Assembly (NCBI RefSeq): GCF_003966895.1
Contig: NZ_AP018449.1
Coordinates: forward strand, 999,424-1,063,423
Direction of reading: 5' to 3'
Source: Methylomusa anaerophila
Lineage (GTDB): Bacteria > Bacillota > Negativicutes > Sporomusales > Sporomusaceae
DNA: 64,000 nt
Shown here: piece by piece, positions 1 through 9,239 of the stretch
How positions within the stretch are numbered: position 1 is the stretch's first letter
How the letters are laid out: every line of letters starts with the position of its first letter
Notes under the pieces: generated by a model
Databases searched by the model: none
The model's input: the letters and a program-made list of their open reading frames with translations, nothing else
Told to the model about the DNA's origin: nothing
Program-made: the position numbers and the translations under genes

Positions 1-632
1 GGTACGGGTTCAATAATTACCGCCGCGATATCTTCCCCATATCTTTCGAAAACAGCCGCCAGGGCGTTTATATCGTTGTACTCTACGGTAATGGTATGGC
101 CGGCAATACTATCCGGCACTCCCGGACTATCAGGAACTCCCAGGGTGGTAGCACCGGAACCGGCTTTCACCAGCAGACTGTCATGGTGGCCGTGGTAACA
201 GCCGGCAAATTTGACGATCTTATTCCGTTTGGTATAAGCCCGGGCCAATCTCAACGCACTCATAGTAGCCTCTGTTCCCGAGTTGACCATCCGCACCAAT
301 TCCATAGACGGGAAGGCCTCCGTAACTAAACGGGCCAATTCGGTTTCGAGCAGTGTGGGAGCGCCATAGCTGGTTCCCTTGTTAATAGCCTCCGCCAGTT
401 CTCCGGTTACTTCCGGATGGGCGTGGCCTAAAATCATCGGCCCCCAAGAACCTACATAGTCTATGTACTCGTTACCGTCAATATCATAGAGCCTGCTGCC
501 GAGCGCTTTGGCAATAAAAGGAGGTGTGCCGCCCACTCCCCGGAATGACCGCACTGGGCTGTTGACCCCCCCGGGTATATACCGTTTGGCTTCGGCAAAT
601 GCCATTGCCGACTTATCCAACTTAAACGCCAT
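1..632 (-). CDS. hemL: Glutamate-1-semialdehyde 2,1-aminomutase, partial (N-terminal part)
   Basis: PLP enzyme that converts glutamate-1-semialdehyde to 5-aminolevulinate, the last step of the C5 route. The reading frame begins at the ATG at 632 ([20 protein letters not shown]) and runs off the left edge, so about 210 N-terminal residues are visible. The aminomutase signatures [19 protein letters not shown] and VNSGTEATM are present; the catalytic lysine lies outside the window. An AGAAGGA ribosome site precedes the ATG. It is the last gene of the minus-strand hem cluster but is separated from hemB by about 550 bp of repeats, so it may have its own promoter. Confidence 0.95.
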   Translation of the reverse strand, partial: MAFKLDKSAMAFAEAKRYIPGGVNSPVRSFRGVGGTPPFIAKALGSRLYDIDGNEYIDYVGSWGPMILGHAHPEVTGELAEAINKGTSYGAPTLLETELARLVTEAFPSMELVRMVNSGTEATMSALRLARAYTKRNKIVKFAGCYHGHHDSLLVKAGSGATTLGVPDSPGVPDSIAGHTITVEYNDINALAAVFERYGEDIAAVIIEPV

Positions 633-968
633 TTATAATTCCTTCTTCCTTATTTCAATCTAAGACCAAGTCTCCTACCAGATAACCGTTGCATACTATA
701 AAACTTATTTGCCTGATAGTAAGCCTGAATCCCAACAGACTGACATAGTTCTACCAAAGCGCCGCGACGCGGACCGCAGGTTACGCGAGCCATTCAGCCC
801 GCTCCATCTTAATGAGTAATAAACTTGTATCTTCTTAGTTTATCAACCGCCACGAACTGCTTAAAATCCGTTAGATCCCAGGCGCAACGAGAACCGAGGT
901 TGCGCAAGCTATTAGCACTCCTCCATCTTAATGAGTAATAAACTTGTATCCTCTTAGTTTATCAATCG
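633..968. repeat. Imperfect tandem repeat (about 118-bp unit) between hemL and hemB
   Basis: Two imperfect units occupy roughly 758-876 and 877-995. The strongest match is 802-876 against 920-995, sharing CTCCATCTTAATGAGTAATA and then the CCACGAACTGCTTA terminus of the dispersed repeat found elsewhere in the window. The stretch at 682-706 (CCGTTGCATA...AAACTTATT) recurs at 996-1020, so the duplication extends beyond the two cores. No convincing gene is present; short reading frames here are repeat-derived. Confidence 0.75.
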
Positions 969-1167
969 CCACGAACTGCTTAGAAATCGTTAGATACCGT
1001 TGCATATGAAAAAAACTTATTGCAACAAGTTTGCTAATTACGGTTCTACTATCATAGTCAGACCGTCTAGGCACGACGAGGACCGGAACGGAAGCGTACT
1101 GGTTGTACGCTGAAGTGAGGACCACAGGAGTAACGACGCAGATGACGGTTTATAAGCAGTTCCCCCT
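969..1167. repeat. Dispersed intergenic repeat, copy 1 (with an internal insertion)
   Basis: The ends are inverted repeats: CACGAACTGCTTAGAAA on the left and, read from the other strand, GGGGGAACTGCTTATAAA on the right. Inside is the hairpin AGCGTAC-TGGTT-GTACGCT. Compared with copy 2 (3755-3880) it carries about 70 extra bases at 996-1065. It ends about a dozen bases beyond the hemB stop codon. There is no transposase, so it resembles a MITE or REP-like element. Confidence 0.8.
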
Positions 1168-1180
1168 TAAGGTGAACAAA

Positions 1181-2155
1181 TTATCTCTTAAGCCAGCGGG
1201 CGGCTTCAAGGGCATGATAAGTAATAATGATGTCGGCGCCAGCCCGTTTTATTCCCAAAAGGGTTTCCATAACTACCCGTTCTTCGTCAATCAGCCCTTG
1301 CAGAGCGGCGGCTTTTACCATGGCGTATTCCCCGCTCACATTGTAAGCTGCTACCGGCACGGTGAACTCGTCCTTTACCTGACGGATGATATCAAGATAG
1401 GCCAGGGCCGGTTTGACAATAATAATATCCGCTCCCTCTTCCAGATCAAGGCTGGCCTCCTGCAGCGCTTCGCGGGCATTGGCCGGGTCCATCTGGTAAG
1501 TGCGGCGGTCGCCGAACTGAGGAGCGGAATTCACTGCCTCCCGGAAAGGGCCGTAATAGCCGGAAGCATATTTCACGGAATAAGACATGATGGCTATATC
1601 GGTATAATCATTCTCGTCCAGCATATGGCGAATAGCCCGAACCCTTCCGTCCATCATGTCGGAAGGAGCCACCATGTCGGCGCCGGCCTTGGCATGGCTG
1701 AGGGCAACCTGGGCTAGCGGCGGCAAACTCATATCATTGTCAATTTTATTATTTCTGAGCAGACCGCAGTGACCATGATCAGTATACTGGCACAGACAGA
1801 CATCGGTGATGACAACAAATTCCGGCAAGGCGGCTTTTATCAGCCGGACAGCCTGCTGCACCGGGCTGCTTAAATCCCAGGCGCTGGTGCCTTGATCGTC
1901 CTTATATTCCGGCATGCCAAACACCAAGATGGCCGGAATGCCCAGATCATAGGCTTCTTTAGCCCCTTCGACCGCCATATCCGGCGACAAATGATAGTTT
2001 CCGGGCAGGGCTTTAATCTCATTCTTTATGTTTTTCCCCGGTACGACAAACAAAGGAAAAACCAGATTCTCCCGCGTCAGCACCGTTTCCCGCACCATGG
2101 CGCGAATGCCGTCCGAAGCCCGCAGGCGCCTCGGACGGTATATGAGATCGGTCAT
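1181..2155 (-). CDS. hemB: Porphobilinogen synthase (5-aminolevulinate dehydratase)
   Basis: Condenses two 5-aminolevulinate molecules to porphobilinogen in the cytoplasm. The 324-residue length is normal. The metal site reads [14 protein letters not shown] with cysteines at about 120, 122 and 130, the zinc-dependent type rather than the aspartate-rich magnesium type. The Schiff-base lysines are K195 (MSYSVKYAS) and K248 ([11 protein letters not shown]). An AGGAGGTG ribosome site precedes the ATG. It lies 20 bp downstream of the cobA-hemD fusion in the same operon and is followed by repeat copy 1. Confidence 0.97.
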   Translation of the reverse strand: MTDLIYRPRRLRASDGIRAMVRETVLTRENLVFPLFVVPGKNIKNEIKALPGNYHLSPDMAVEGAKEAYDLGIPAILVFGMPEYKDDQGTSAWDLSSPVQQAVRLIKAALPEFVVITDVCLCQYTDHGHCGLLRNNKIDNDMSLPPLAQVALSHAKAGADMVAPSDMMDGRVRAIRHMLDENDYTDIAIMSYSVKYASGYYGPFREAVNSAPQFGDRRTYQMDPANAREALQEASLDLEEGADIIIVKPALAYLDIIRQVKDEFTVPVAAYNVSGEYAMVKAAALQGLIDEERVVMETLLGIKRAGADIIITYHALEAARWLKR

Positions 2156-2175
2156 GCTAACACCTCCTATACTAG

Positions 2176-3696
2176 TTAAGAATTACTTACCTCATTAAGA
2201 TACAGCCCTTTAATCGACTCCACCAGTCCTTTAATAGTGTATTCCTCGGCAATAACAGCAGGTTTAATATCATGGGCCAGGCAGGTCTCGGCGGTGATGG
2301 GCCCGATGCAGGCTGTTTTGGTTTTGCCGAGTAGTGACGGGCCTGCCGGTCCCAACAGACCTAACAGGTTGGTGACTGTGGAAGAACTGGTAAATGTAAC
2401 CAGGTCAATTTCCCCGGCAGCCAATTTCCCCGCCAATTCCTGGCCGTCAGTGTCACCGGCAACTGTACGGTAAGCAGGTACAACATCCACCGTTGCGCCC
2501 GTTGCTTTCAGTTTCTCCGGCAGTATGTCCCGGGCAACTGCAGCCCGCGGGATAAGTATCCTGGTACCGGCGGCAATCACCGGCTGAAGAACTTCGATGA
2601 TGCCCTCGGCCCGGAATTCACCGGGAATGACATCAGCGGTAATGCCATGCTCCCTGAGTCTGGCGCCGGTTTGGATCCCGATAGCGGCAATTTTACATCC
2701 GCCCAATACCCTGGCGTCCAGTTTGGCAACGCTCAGACGCTGAAAGAAATATTCAACCCCATTGGCACTGGTGAATATCAGCCACTGATAGTCGGCCAGT
2801 TGTCCAATGGCTTTATCCAAAGCTGCAAAACTTTCCGGCGGTACAATTTTTATTGCCGGCGCTTCGATGCAATCAGCCCCCAGCATGGCAAGCTCAGCCG
2901 TCAGCAGGCTGGCTTGTTCCCTGGCCCGGGTAACCAGTACTTTTTTGCCGAACAATGGCTTGGTGTCAAACCAGGCCAGTTGCTCCCGCAGCGCCACCAC
3001 ATGACCAACGATGAAAATCGCCGGCGGTTTTAAGCCCGCTTTGGCTACATCTTCGGCAGCCTTGCCGACAGTGGTGACAAGTACCGACTGTTCAGGTTTG
3101 GTACCCCAGCGGATTACAGCCGCGGGCGTATCGGCAGAACGCCCGTGATCCATAAGCTGACTAGTAATATGGGACAGGTTTTCCACTCCCATTAGAAATA
3201 CCAAGGTGTCTACCGCAGTCGCCAGTTTACTCCATTGAATGGTGGACTCCGGCTTTGCCGGATCTTCATGGCCGGTGATTACGGCGAAAGAAGTGGCTAT
3301 CCCTCTGTGAGTAACCGGGATACCGGCATAAGCAGGCACAGCAACGGCCGAGGTAATACCCGGAACGATCTCAAAGGGAACCCCGTTTTCCTTCAATTTC
3401 AACGCTTCTTCGCCGCCCCGTCCGAATACAAAGGGATCGCCCCCTTTGAGACGAACCACGGTTTTGTTCTCTTGGGCCTTATCGACCAAAAGCTGGTTGA
3501 TGTCCTCCTGCCGCATGGTATGATCGCTGGCGGCTTTGCCGACATAAATCAACTCAGCGTCAGGCCGGGCCTGGTTAATAAGCTTATTGTCAGCCAAGCG
3601 GTCATATACGATAGTATCGGCCTGTCGTATGTATTCCAAAGCTTTTACACTGATGAGACCGTAGTCACCGGGACCGGCTCCCACCAGATAGACCAT
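2176..3696 (-). CDS. cobA/hemD: Uroporphyrinogen-III C-methyltransferase / uroporphyrinogen-III synthase fusion
   Basis: Bifunctional enzyme: the N-terminal SUMT half (about residues 1-245; [25 protein letters not shown]) methylates uroporphyrinogen III to precorrin-2, and the C-terminal HemD half (about 255-500; [31 protein letters not shown]) cyclises hydroxymethylbilane. Such fusions are common in Firmicutes. The frame is open to an ATG at 3729, but the conserved fold begins at [10 protein letters not shown], so I place the start at 3696; neither start has a good ribosome site. The product sits at the haem/sirohaem/B12 branch point, matching the precorrin-2 dehydrogenase at the head of the operon. 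Confidence 0.93.
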   Translation of the reverse strand: MVYLVGAGPGDYGLISVKALEYIRQADTIVYDRLADNKLINQARPDAELIYVGKAASDHTMRQEDINQLLVDKAQENKTVVRLKGGDPFVFGRGGEEALKLKENGVPFEIVPGITSAVAVPAYAGIPVTHRGIATSFAVITGHEDPAKPESTIQWSKLATAVDTLVFLMGVENLSHITSQLMDHGRSADTPAAVIRWGTKPEQSVLVTTVGKAAEDVAKAGLKPPAIFIVGHVVALREQLAWFDTKPLFGKKVLVTRAREQASLLTAELAMLGADCIEAPAIKIVPPESFAALDKAIGQLADYQWLIFTSANGVEYFFQRLSVAKLDARVLGGCKIAAIGIQTGARLREHGITADVIPGEFRAEGIIEVLQPVIAAGTRILIPRAAVARDILPEKLKATGATVDVVPAYRTVAGDTDGQELAGKLAAGEIDLVTFTSSSTVTNLLGLLGPAGPSLLGKTKTACIGPITAETCLAHDIKPAVIAEEYTIKGLVESIKGLYLNEVSNS

Positions 3697-3754
3697 TCCA
3701 ACACCCAAAATTATTTCCCCCATAACCATATTTTACTTAAGTAATGGATTGTCA

Positions 3755-3880
3755 CGAACTGCTTAGAAATCGTTAGATGCTAGGCACGACGAGGACCGGA
3801 ACGGAAGCGTACTGGTTGTACGCTGGAGTGAGGACCACAGGAGTAACGACGCAGATGACGGTTTATAAGCAGTTCCCCCT
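3755..3880. repeat. Dispersed intergenic repeat, copy 2 (shortest complete copy)
   Basis: A roughly 125-bp element between hemC and cobA-hemD with terminal inverted repeats CGAACTGCTTAGAAA and, on the other strand, GGAACTGCTTATAAA. The interior matches copy 1 almost exactly from TAGGCACGACGAGG to the right end, including the hairpin AGCGTAC-TGGTT-GTACGCT. It abuts the hemC stop codon (3883-3885). Confidence 0.85.
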
Positions 3881-3882
3881 CT

Positions 3883-4821
3883 TTAAGTTGACTGGAAAAG
3901 TTTGTCCAGTATCTCCCGACCGCCAGCGGCAAGCATTCTCCGCGCAAGGGTACAACCCAGAGCTGCCGCTTCCCGGCTTGGCCCGGTAATGGAATCTGCT
4001 ACCCCCTCTTTGCCGTCAAGGGAAAGAATGACGGCTTTTAGCCTTACTTCGTTGCCGGACGGCAAGACAATGCCATATACTCCAATCGGTACCTGGCAGC
4101 CGCCTTCCACTTCTTTAAGAAATGCTCTCTCCGCCGCTACCGCCAAACGAGTGGGCGGGTGATTCAAAAACTCCAGCATGGCCATGGTTTCCTGATCATC
4201 TTTCCGGGCTTCAATAGCCAATGCGCCTTGGCCGACCGCCGGCAGGCAATCATCCATGGACAAAATCTCCGTGATCTGTTCCGACCAGCCCAGGCGATTG
4301 AGTCCGGCAACAGCCAGCACGATAGCGTCCAGGTTTTCAGTGGTCAGTTTCCTTAAACGGGTATCCAGATTGCCTCGTAAATCAATTATGGTTAAATCAG
4401 GCCGTTTTTTCAAGAGCTGCGCCTTGCGCCTCAGGCTTGACGTGCCGACCCTGGCCCCGGCCGGCAGATTGGCCAGGGTTTTATAACGCGGACTGATCAA
4501 GGCATCCCCCGGATCAACCCGTTCGGTAATTGCCGCCAAAATAAGTCCTGCCGGCAACTCGGTAGGCATGTCCTTCAGGCTATGGACGGCAAGATCAATC
4601 CCGCCGCTCAGCATAGCGTTCTCCAGTTCTTTGGTGAACAGACCTTTGCCGCCAATCTTGGCAAGGGGCACATCCAATATTTTATCCCCTGTTGTCACCA
4701 TATTTTTAAGTTCTATCACCACTTCGGGACAGCATTCCCGCAGGCAATCGGCCACATGACGGGCCTGCCACAAAGCCAGCTTACTGCCGCGCGTACCGAT
4801 GACAAGCTTTTTCTTTGTCAA
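3883..4821 (-). CDS. hemC: Hydroxymethylbilane synthase (porphobilinogen deaminase)
   Basis: Polymerises four porphobilinogens into hydroxymethylbilane. It is 312 residues long, typical of the family. Visible features are IGTRGSKLALWQ at the N terminus, the catalytic aspartate in HSLKDMP (D84) and the dipyrromethane-cofactor cysteine in EGGCQVPIG (C242). The start is a TTG at 4821 preceded by GAGGGAG; it lies inside the 3' end of hemA, a 41-nt overlap that suggests translational coupling. Repeat copy 2 follows immediately. Confidence 0.96.
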   Translation of the reverse strand: MTKKKLVIGTRGSKLALWQARHVADCLRECCPEVVIELKNMVTTGDKILDVPLAKIGGKGLFTKELENAMLSGGIDLAVHSLKDMPTELPAGLILAAITERVDPGDALISPRYKTLANLPAGARVGTSSLRRKAQLLKKRPDLTIIDLRGNLDTRLRKLTTENLDAIVLAVAGLNRLGWSEQITEILSMDDCLPAVGQGALAIEARKDDQETMAMLEFLNHPPTRLAVAAERAFLKEVEGGCQVPIGVYGIVLPSGNEVRLKAVILSLDGKEGVADSITGPSREAAALGCTLARRMLAAGGREILDKLFQST

Positions 4822-6148
4822 GACTTACTCCCTCTCCTCTATGGTCCTCAAGCATGTCCATATCTCTGGCAACGTTGAGAGTGCTGTCAAGCTTAAAGAG
4901 CTTACGAATTGCGTCTAGGTAGTACTGTTCCTTATCTGTTCCGGCCGCCTCGTTCATACGGATAATCGGGTCGCGCAAGAGTTTGCGGACAATCATTTTG
5001 GCCATGTTTTCAATGACCCGCTTTTCGTCAAAAGTAATATCAGGCAGCTTGGTCAACGCTCGCTTCATCTCCCGCCGGCGGATTGCTTCCCCCTTGTCGG
5101 TTAATCGGGCCAGCGTCGGGCGATAAGACAAGTAGCGAAACTTTTGCACGAGTTCTGCCATTTCTTCGTCAATAATGGCTTCGGCTGCCCGAGCCTCTTG
5201 TTCCCTGCTTTTCAGGTTGGATTCCACCACCGCTTCCAGATCGTCAATATTATATAAAGTGGAACCGGCAATAGCCGCCACTTCCGGCTCCACATCCCGG
5301 GGAACGGCGATATCTATAAAAATGATCGGGCGTCCCCGCCGCTTCGGCATAAGATGCGCCACGTCCCAGGCACTAATAATGTAGTGGGGTGCGCCGGTGG
5401 AGGTAACCACGATATCCGCCTCAACGGCACATTTCATAAAATCTTCAAAAGGGACCGCCACCCCATTGAAGTTCGCCGCCAGTCTTGCCGCCCGGTCAAA
5501 ATTCCGGTTGGAAACGAATACGGTTTTTACGCCGCTGGCTACCAGGTACCTGGCGGTGAGTTCACTCATTTCCCCTGCGCCCAGGATTAGTATGTTGGAT
5601 GCCGATAAATCACCGAAGGCTTTCTTCGCCAGTTCCACCGCGGCGTAGCTTACCGAAACGGCATTATAGGCAATACGGGTAGCGGTGCGAACTTTTTTCC
5701 CCACGGCTATGGCCTTGTTGAAAAGGGTATTAAGCACGGTACTGGTGGTTCCGACCCCGCGGGCAATTGCATAGGCTTTCTTAACTTGGCTCAGGATTTG
5801 CCCTTCCCCCATAACCAAAGAATCCAGACTGGCGCTTACCCGGAACAGGTGCCGAATACACTCGTCTTCCTGGTAGTAAAACAAATAATCGTATTCAGTC
5901 ACCGCCAGCACCCCCGGAGCCATACGATCCAAAAACTCCTGCATCACCGGCAGGGCGTCATCGGCGTCTTCAACAACGGCGTACATTTCCGTACGGTTGC
6001 ATGTGGACAGGATCACACATTCCCGGATGTCGTCATATTCGTGCAAGTGTTTTAATGCCGTCTTAACCTGCTCTTCGGAAAAAGAAAAACATTCCCGTAT
6101 TTCCACCGGCGCCGTCCTATGGTTTAATCCCAGTACTACTAACTGCAT
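4781..6148 (-). CDS. hemA: Glutamyl-tRNA reductase
   Basis: NADPH-dependent reduction of glutamyl-tRNA to glutamate-1-semialdehyde, first committed step of the C5 pathway. The N terminus MQLVVLGLNHRTAPVEIRE and the catalytic cysteine in LSTCNRTE are diagnostic, followed by the NADPH domain (ILGAGEMSELTARYL) and a helical dimerisation tail. The open frame reaches 6172, but AGGAGAG eight bases before the ATG at 6148 and family alignment fix the start there (455 residues). It overlaps the upstream precorrin-2 dehydrogenase gene by 32 nt and hemC by 41 nt. Supply of 5-aminolevulinate is normally controlled at this enzyme. Confidence 0.96.
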   Translation of the reverse strand: MQLVVLGLNHRTAPVEIRECFSFSEEQVKTALKHLHEYDDIRECVILSTCNRTEMYAVVEDADDALPVMQEFLDRMAPGVLAVTEYDYLFYYQEDECIRHLFRVSASLDSLVMGEGQILSQVKKAYAIARGVGTTSTVLNTLFNKAIAVGKKVRTATRIAYNAVSVSYAAVELAKKAFGDLSASNILILGAGEMSELTARYLVASGVKTVFVSNRNFDRAARLAANFNGVAVPFEDFMKCAVEADIVVTSTGAPHYIISAWDVAHLMPKRRGRPIIFIDIAVPRDVEPEVAAIAGSTLYNIDDLEAVVESNLKSREQEARAAEAIIDEEMAELVQKFRYLSYRPTLARLTDKGEAIRRREMKRALTKLPDITFDEKRVIENMAKMIVRKLLRDPIIRMNEAAGTDKEQYYLDAIRKLFKLDSTLNVARDMDMLEDHRGEGVSLDKEKACHRYARQ

Positions 6149-6761
6149 TTTGTATTCTCTCCTCAGCTTCATCCATCTTGCCCAAGCGGAGCAAAGTCAG
6201 TACATTTTCATCAAAAGTGTCCCGCCAGAATTGTTCCCGGTCTTGGGATGTAGGCAGTTGCTCTTTCATCTCCCGCCGCACTTTGGCGACAATTTCCAGA
6301 TATCTGCCATATTCCGGTCCATAACGGCCGCCAAGTTCTTCCTTAAGTCGCCGGGCCATGGCCGGACTCTTACCGGCGGTGGAAACAGTAAGCATGAGAT
6401 CACCCCGGGTTATGGCCGAAGGCACATGAAAATCCGACAGGCCAGGATTGTCCGCCACATTGACCAGTGAACCACCCTCGCGGGCTTCCTTCGCAGCCTG
6501 GCTGTTTACAGCCGGATCACCGGTCGCACAGATAACAACGAAACAGTTTTGCACATCCCCTGCTGTATACTCCCTGGCTATCCAGGTAATATGCCCCGCC
6601 CGCGCCAAGCCGGCGAGTTTCTCTGTCAGCGCCGGACTTACAACCGTAACTTTCGCGCCTGCTGCCAATAGGGACAATGTCTTCCGTTCAGCCACATTCC
6701 CCCCGCCGATAACGGCGCAGCAGCGTCCTTGAAGTTTCACATTCATGGGATAGTATGACAT
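6117..6761 (-). CDS. Precorrin-2 dehydrogenase / sirohydrochlorin ferrochelatase-like protein
   Basis: Homologue of the N-terminal domain of CysG, Met8p and SirC, which oxidises precorrin-2 to sirohydrochlorin with NAD. The protein begins MSYYPMNVKLQGRCCAVIGG; the Rossmann motif VIGGGNVAERKTLSLL and the downstream catalytic-region motif STAGKSPAMARRLKEEL are typical. It is 214 residues. It is the first gene of the hem operon and overlaps hemA, so the operon is set up to make sirohaem or corrinoids as well as haem precursors. The ribosome site is weak. Whether it also inserts metal cannot be told from sequence. Confidence 0.9.
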   Translation of the reverse strand: MSYYPMNVKLQGRCCAVIGGGNVAERKTLSLLAAGAKVTVVSPALTEKLAGLARAGHITWIAREYTAGDVQNCFVVICATGDPAVNSQAAKEAREGGSLVNVADNPGLSDFHVPSAITRGDLMLTVSTAGKSPAMARRLKEELGGRYGPEYGRYLEIVAKVRREMKEQLPTSQDREQFWRDTFDENVLTLLRLGKMDEAEERIQNAVSSTGIKP

Positions 6762-6786
6762 CTCTTCACGTCCGCATACAGAATTT

Positions 6787-6827
6787 ACGTATTTCCCGTA
6801 TATTTCTCCGTATATTTCCCGTAGATA
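6787..6827 (-). promoter_or_regulatory. Short direct repeats upstream of the hem operon
   Basis: The 116-bp leader of the hem operon contains three to four near-copies of CGTATATTTC(C/T) spaced 11-12 bp apart, about one helical turn. This is the arrangement of a regulator binding array, but no known consensus was matched and no clear -35/-10 pair could be fixed. Confidence 0.35.
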
Positions 6828-6877
6828 TTATTTTATCATATTTTCGCCCTTGAGTGGAAATTTTCCTTTAAGTTTTT

Positions 6878-8692
6878 TTAATCCGTCTTCGGTTGAGGCG
6901 GCAAGGGTTGTTCTTGCAAGCCGAAATAGGCTTCCAATATGTGGCGGGCAACTGGCGCCGCCGCCATGGATCCTTCGCCGCCCTCGTCAATCAAAACAGC
7001 TACCGCAATTTCCGGATTTTCATAGGGGGCATAACAGGCAAACCAGGAGTGGGTCGTCCCTTTTCCGGTTTCTGCCGATCCGGTCTTACCGGCCACTGCC
7101 CGGGGAAAGCCGGTAAAGACCGCAGCGGCAGTCCCTTTTTCAATTACAGCCCGCATACCTTGGCGAACTGTGTCCCAAACCTCGGGACGGAGATAAACTG
7201 TCCTGGCGATTTCCGGCTGATAAGCCTGAATTACATTTCCCTCAGGCGTTATTGTTTTGTCAACAAGCAGCGGCCGGTGGATCACGCCGCCGGTGGCTAC
7301 CGCCATCGCCAATAACGCCTGCTGCAAAGGGGTTACAAGATAATACCCCTGGCCGATGGCGGCGATCAGTGTTTCTCCCGGATACCACTCCTCGCCATAG
7401 TTAGCCCTTTTCCACTCGATTGAGGGCACTACTCCCGCTTCCTCACCTGCCAATTGAATGCCGGTAGGGTTGCCGAGTCCGAAGGTTAATGCGTAAGCCG
7501 CCAGATTGTCGGCGCCCAGGCGTCTGCCCAGTTCATAGAAGAGCGGATCGCTGGACCAGGCTATCCCGTCCACTATGTTCAGCCGCCCCAGCCCCGTGGT
7601 CTCCCACCCATAGAAACTCCAGCCGTTTAATACATATACGCCTTTGTCTTCAAATATTTCTTCCCGGCTGGTTAGCCCCATATTCAGCGCTGCCGAAGCC
7701 GTCACAATTTTAAACACCGATCCCGGGGGATAGGTACTTTGAATAACCCGGTTCGTGAGAGGATTATTAGGGTTGGTTATAATTTTCTCCCAGTTACTGT
7801 TGCTAATCCCCACCGCAAATACATTAGGATCAAAGGAAGGATTACTGGCCATGGCCAGCACCCCCCCGGTCCGCACATCAAGGACCACCACCGCTCCTCC
7901 CTTGGCCGGCTCCCCCATTTTCCCGCTTGCCGCTACTTGTGCCGCCAAGGCTTCCTCGGCAGCCTTCTGTAAATTAACATCAAGAGTAAGAACAATCGCA
8001 TTTCCCGGAATCGAAGGTTTATCCTCCAAAGCTCCCACTTCTTCGCCGGAAGCGTTGATCTCCACCCGCCGTCCGCCGTTCTTGCCTCGCAGTGTTTTTT
8101 CCCACTCTCGTTCCAGTCCGTCCTTACCGACAAGATCATTAGGGTGGTACCCCATATTTTTCCCTTGGTCATACTCTTCTTCGCTGATCACACCCACGAA
8201 CCCGCATAAATGGGCCGCCAGTTCTTTGTAAACGTAATGCCTTACCGGCACAGCTTCGATGATAACACCGGGGAGATACCGCTTGCGTTCCTCCACCCTG
8301 GCTATAGCCACCTGGTCTACGTCCCGTTTAAGGCGAAGCGGCGTGTAGGGAAATTTTTCCCCTTGCCGAATCATTGTCTCAATTTTTTCCGTTGTGATGC
8401 CAATAATGCCGGCAAGCAGCGGTGTCTCCTGCTCAGGGCTGGTATACTCGGCCGGAATGATTGATATAGCAAAACTGGGGCGGTTGGTCACCAAAACTGT
8501 CCCATTCCGGTCATATATTGTCCCGCGGGGCGCCTGCGTGACAACTTGCCGCACACGGTTTTCCTCGGCAATTTTCTTATACTGAGCTCCCTGGACCAGT
8601 TGCAGCCAGCCCAGACGCACAACCAGCAGCACAATAACCCCAAGCACAATATATGTCATGATCTGCATACGGCGCAATCTTTCGTCCCACAT
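6878..8692 (-). CDS. mrdA: Penicillin-binding protein 2 (elongation transpeptidase)
   Basis: Class B PBP that cross-links peptidoglycan during side-wall growth. After a short cytoplasmic stretch there is one membrane anchor (IMTYIVLGVIVLLVVRLGWL), a dimerisation/pedestal domain (RGTIYDRNGTVLVTN) and the transpeptidase domain with the active serine in PPGSVFK (about residue 325), the second motif SSD (about 380) and KTG (about 536). The frame is open to 8776, but AAAGGAG lies just before the ATG at 8692, giving 604 residues. No mreBCD or rodA neighbours are in view; it follows the orphan intergenic region and is convergent with nothing. Confidence 0.93.
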   Translation of the reverse strand: MWDERLRRMQIMTYIVLGVIVLLVVRLGWLQLVQGAQYKKIAEENRVRQVVTQAPRGTIYDRNGTVLVTNRPSFAISIIPAEYTSPEQETPLLAGIIGITTEKIETMIRQGEKFPYTPLRLKRDVDQVAIARVEERKRYLPGVIIEAVPVRHYVYKELAAHLCGFVGVISEEEYDQGKNMGYHPNDLVGKDGLEREWEKTLRGKNGGRRVEINASGEEVGALEDKPSIPGNAIVLTLDVNLQKAAEEALAAQVAASGKMGEPAKGGAVVVLDVRTGGVLAMASNPSFDPNVFAVGISNSNWEKIITNPNNPLTNRVIQSTYPPGSVFKIVTASAALNMGLTSREEIFEDKGVYVLNGWSFYGWETTGLGRLNIVDGIAWSSDPLFYELGRRLGADNLAAYALTFGLGNPTGIQLAGEEAGVVPSIEWKRANYGEEWYPGETLIAAIGQGYYLVTPLQQALLAMAVATGGVIHRPLLVDKTITPEGNVIQAYQPEIARTVYLRPEVWDTVRQGMRAVIEKGTAAAVFTGFPRAVAGKTGSAETGKGTTHSWFACYAPYENPEIAVAVLIDEGGEGSMAAAPVARHILEAYFGLQEQPLPPQPKTD

Positions 8693-9239
8693 GAGATCAG
8701 CTCCTTTCAATAGGCTGCTGGTCTTTAGTATCTCAAAAAAAGCCTGAAAAAATAGCGGCTCCCTTACGGAATCCACTATTTTGTGACCAAATAGACATTA
8801 CTGCCATGAATTATGTGAGTCAGATGAATGTCCTAAATCACCGAAAAACTCAATGTTGAAACTGATTGTGTACAATATCAGGCGGCACTTTTTCAGCCGT
8901 TTTTGAACGTCCCCTAGCTCAAAGCAGTCTTTATTTGTTTTACTTGTAGATTTAGGATATCATTAAGCCATCTGGGAACAGTGTGGCTGGTTATAATGTT
9001 CAGTGAAAATCTAATTTAAAAATTTTTATTTATTATCTATTAAGTGAATAATGGAATGCTACGATATAATAATCAGTAATGTGTAATGATTTGCAACAAA
9101 TAGTCAATTCTTAAATTTAAGCATAGTTGATGATAAATAATCAACACTATTTACACCATGATTATCATAGAAATTAATAAGAAAACTCCTTATATAATAG
9201 AGCACTAAAAGTTCAAGAAATAAGGGAGTGTGTATTCAA
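8693..9239. other. Long AT-rich intergenic region between divergent mrdA and an orphan gene
   Basis: About 550 bp without a convincing gene. It contains a dyad GTTGAT-8-ATCAAC at 9126-9145 and, closer to the orphan gene, TATAAT at 9193-9198 that could be its -10 box; no good -35 is visible at 17 bp. Bases 8889-8918 (GGGGACGTTC... on the minus strand) resemble repeat debris at 35976-36010. Confidence 0.4.

Noticed and set aside
1103..1717. 204-codon plus-strand frame starting in repeat copy 1
   Set aside because: Its start comes from the dispersed repeat (same TGVTTQMTVYKQF peptide as in copy 2) and the rest is antisense to hemB.
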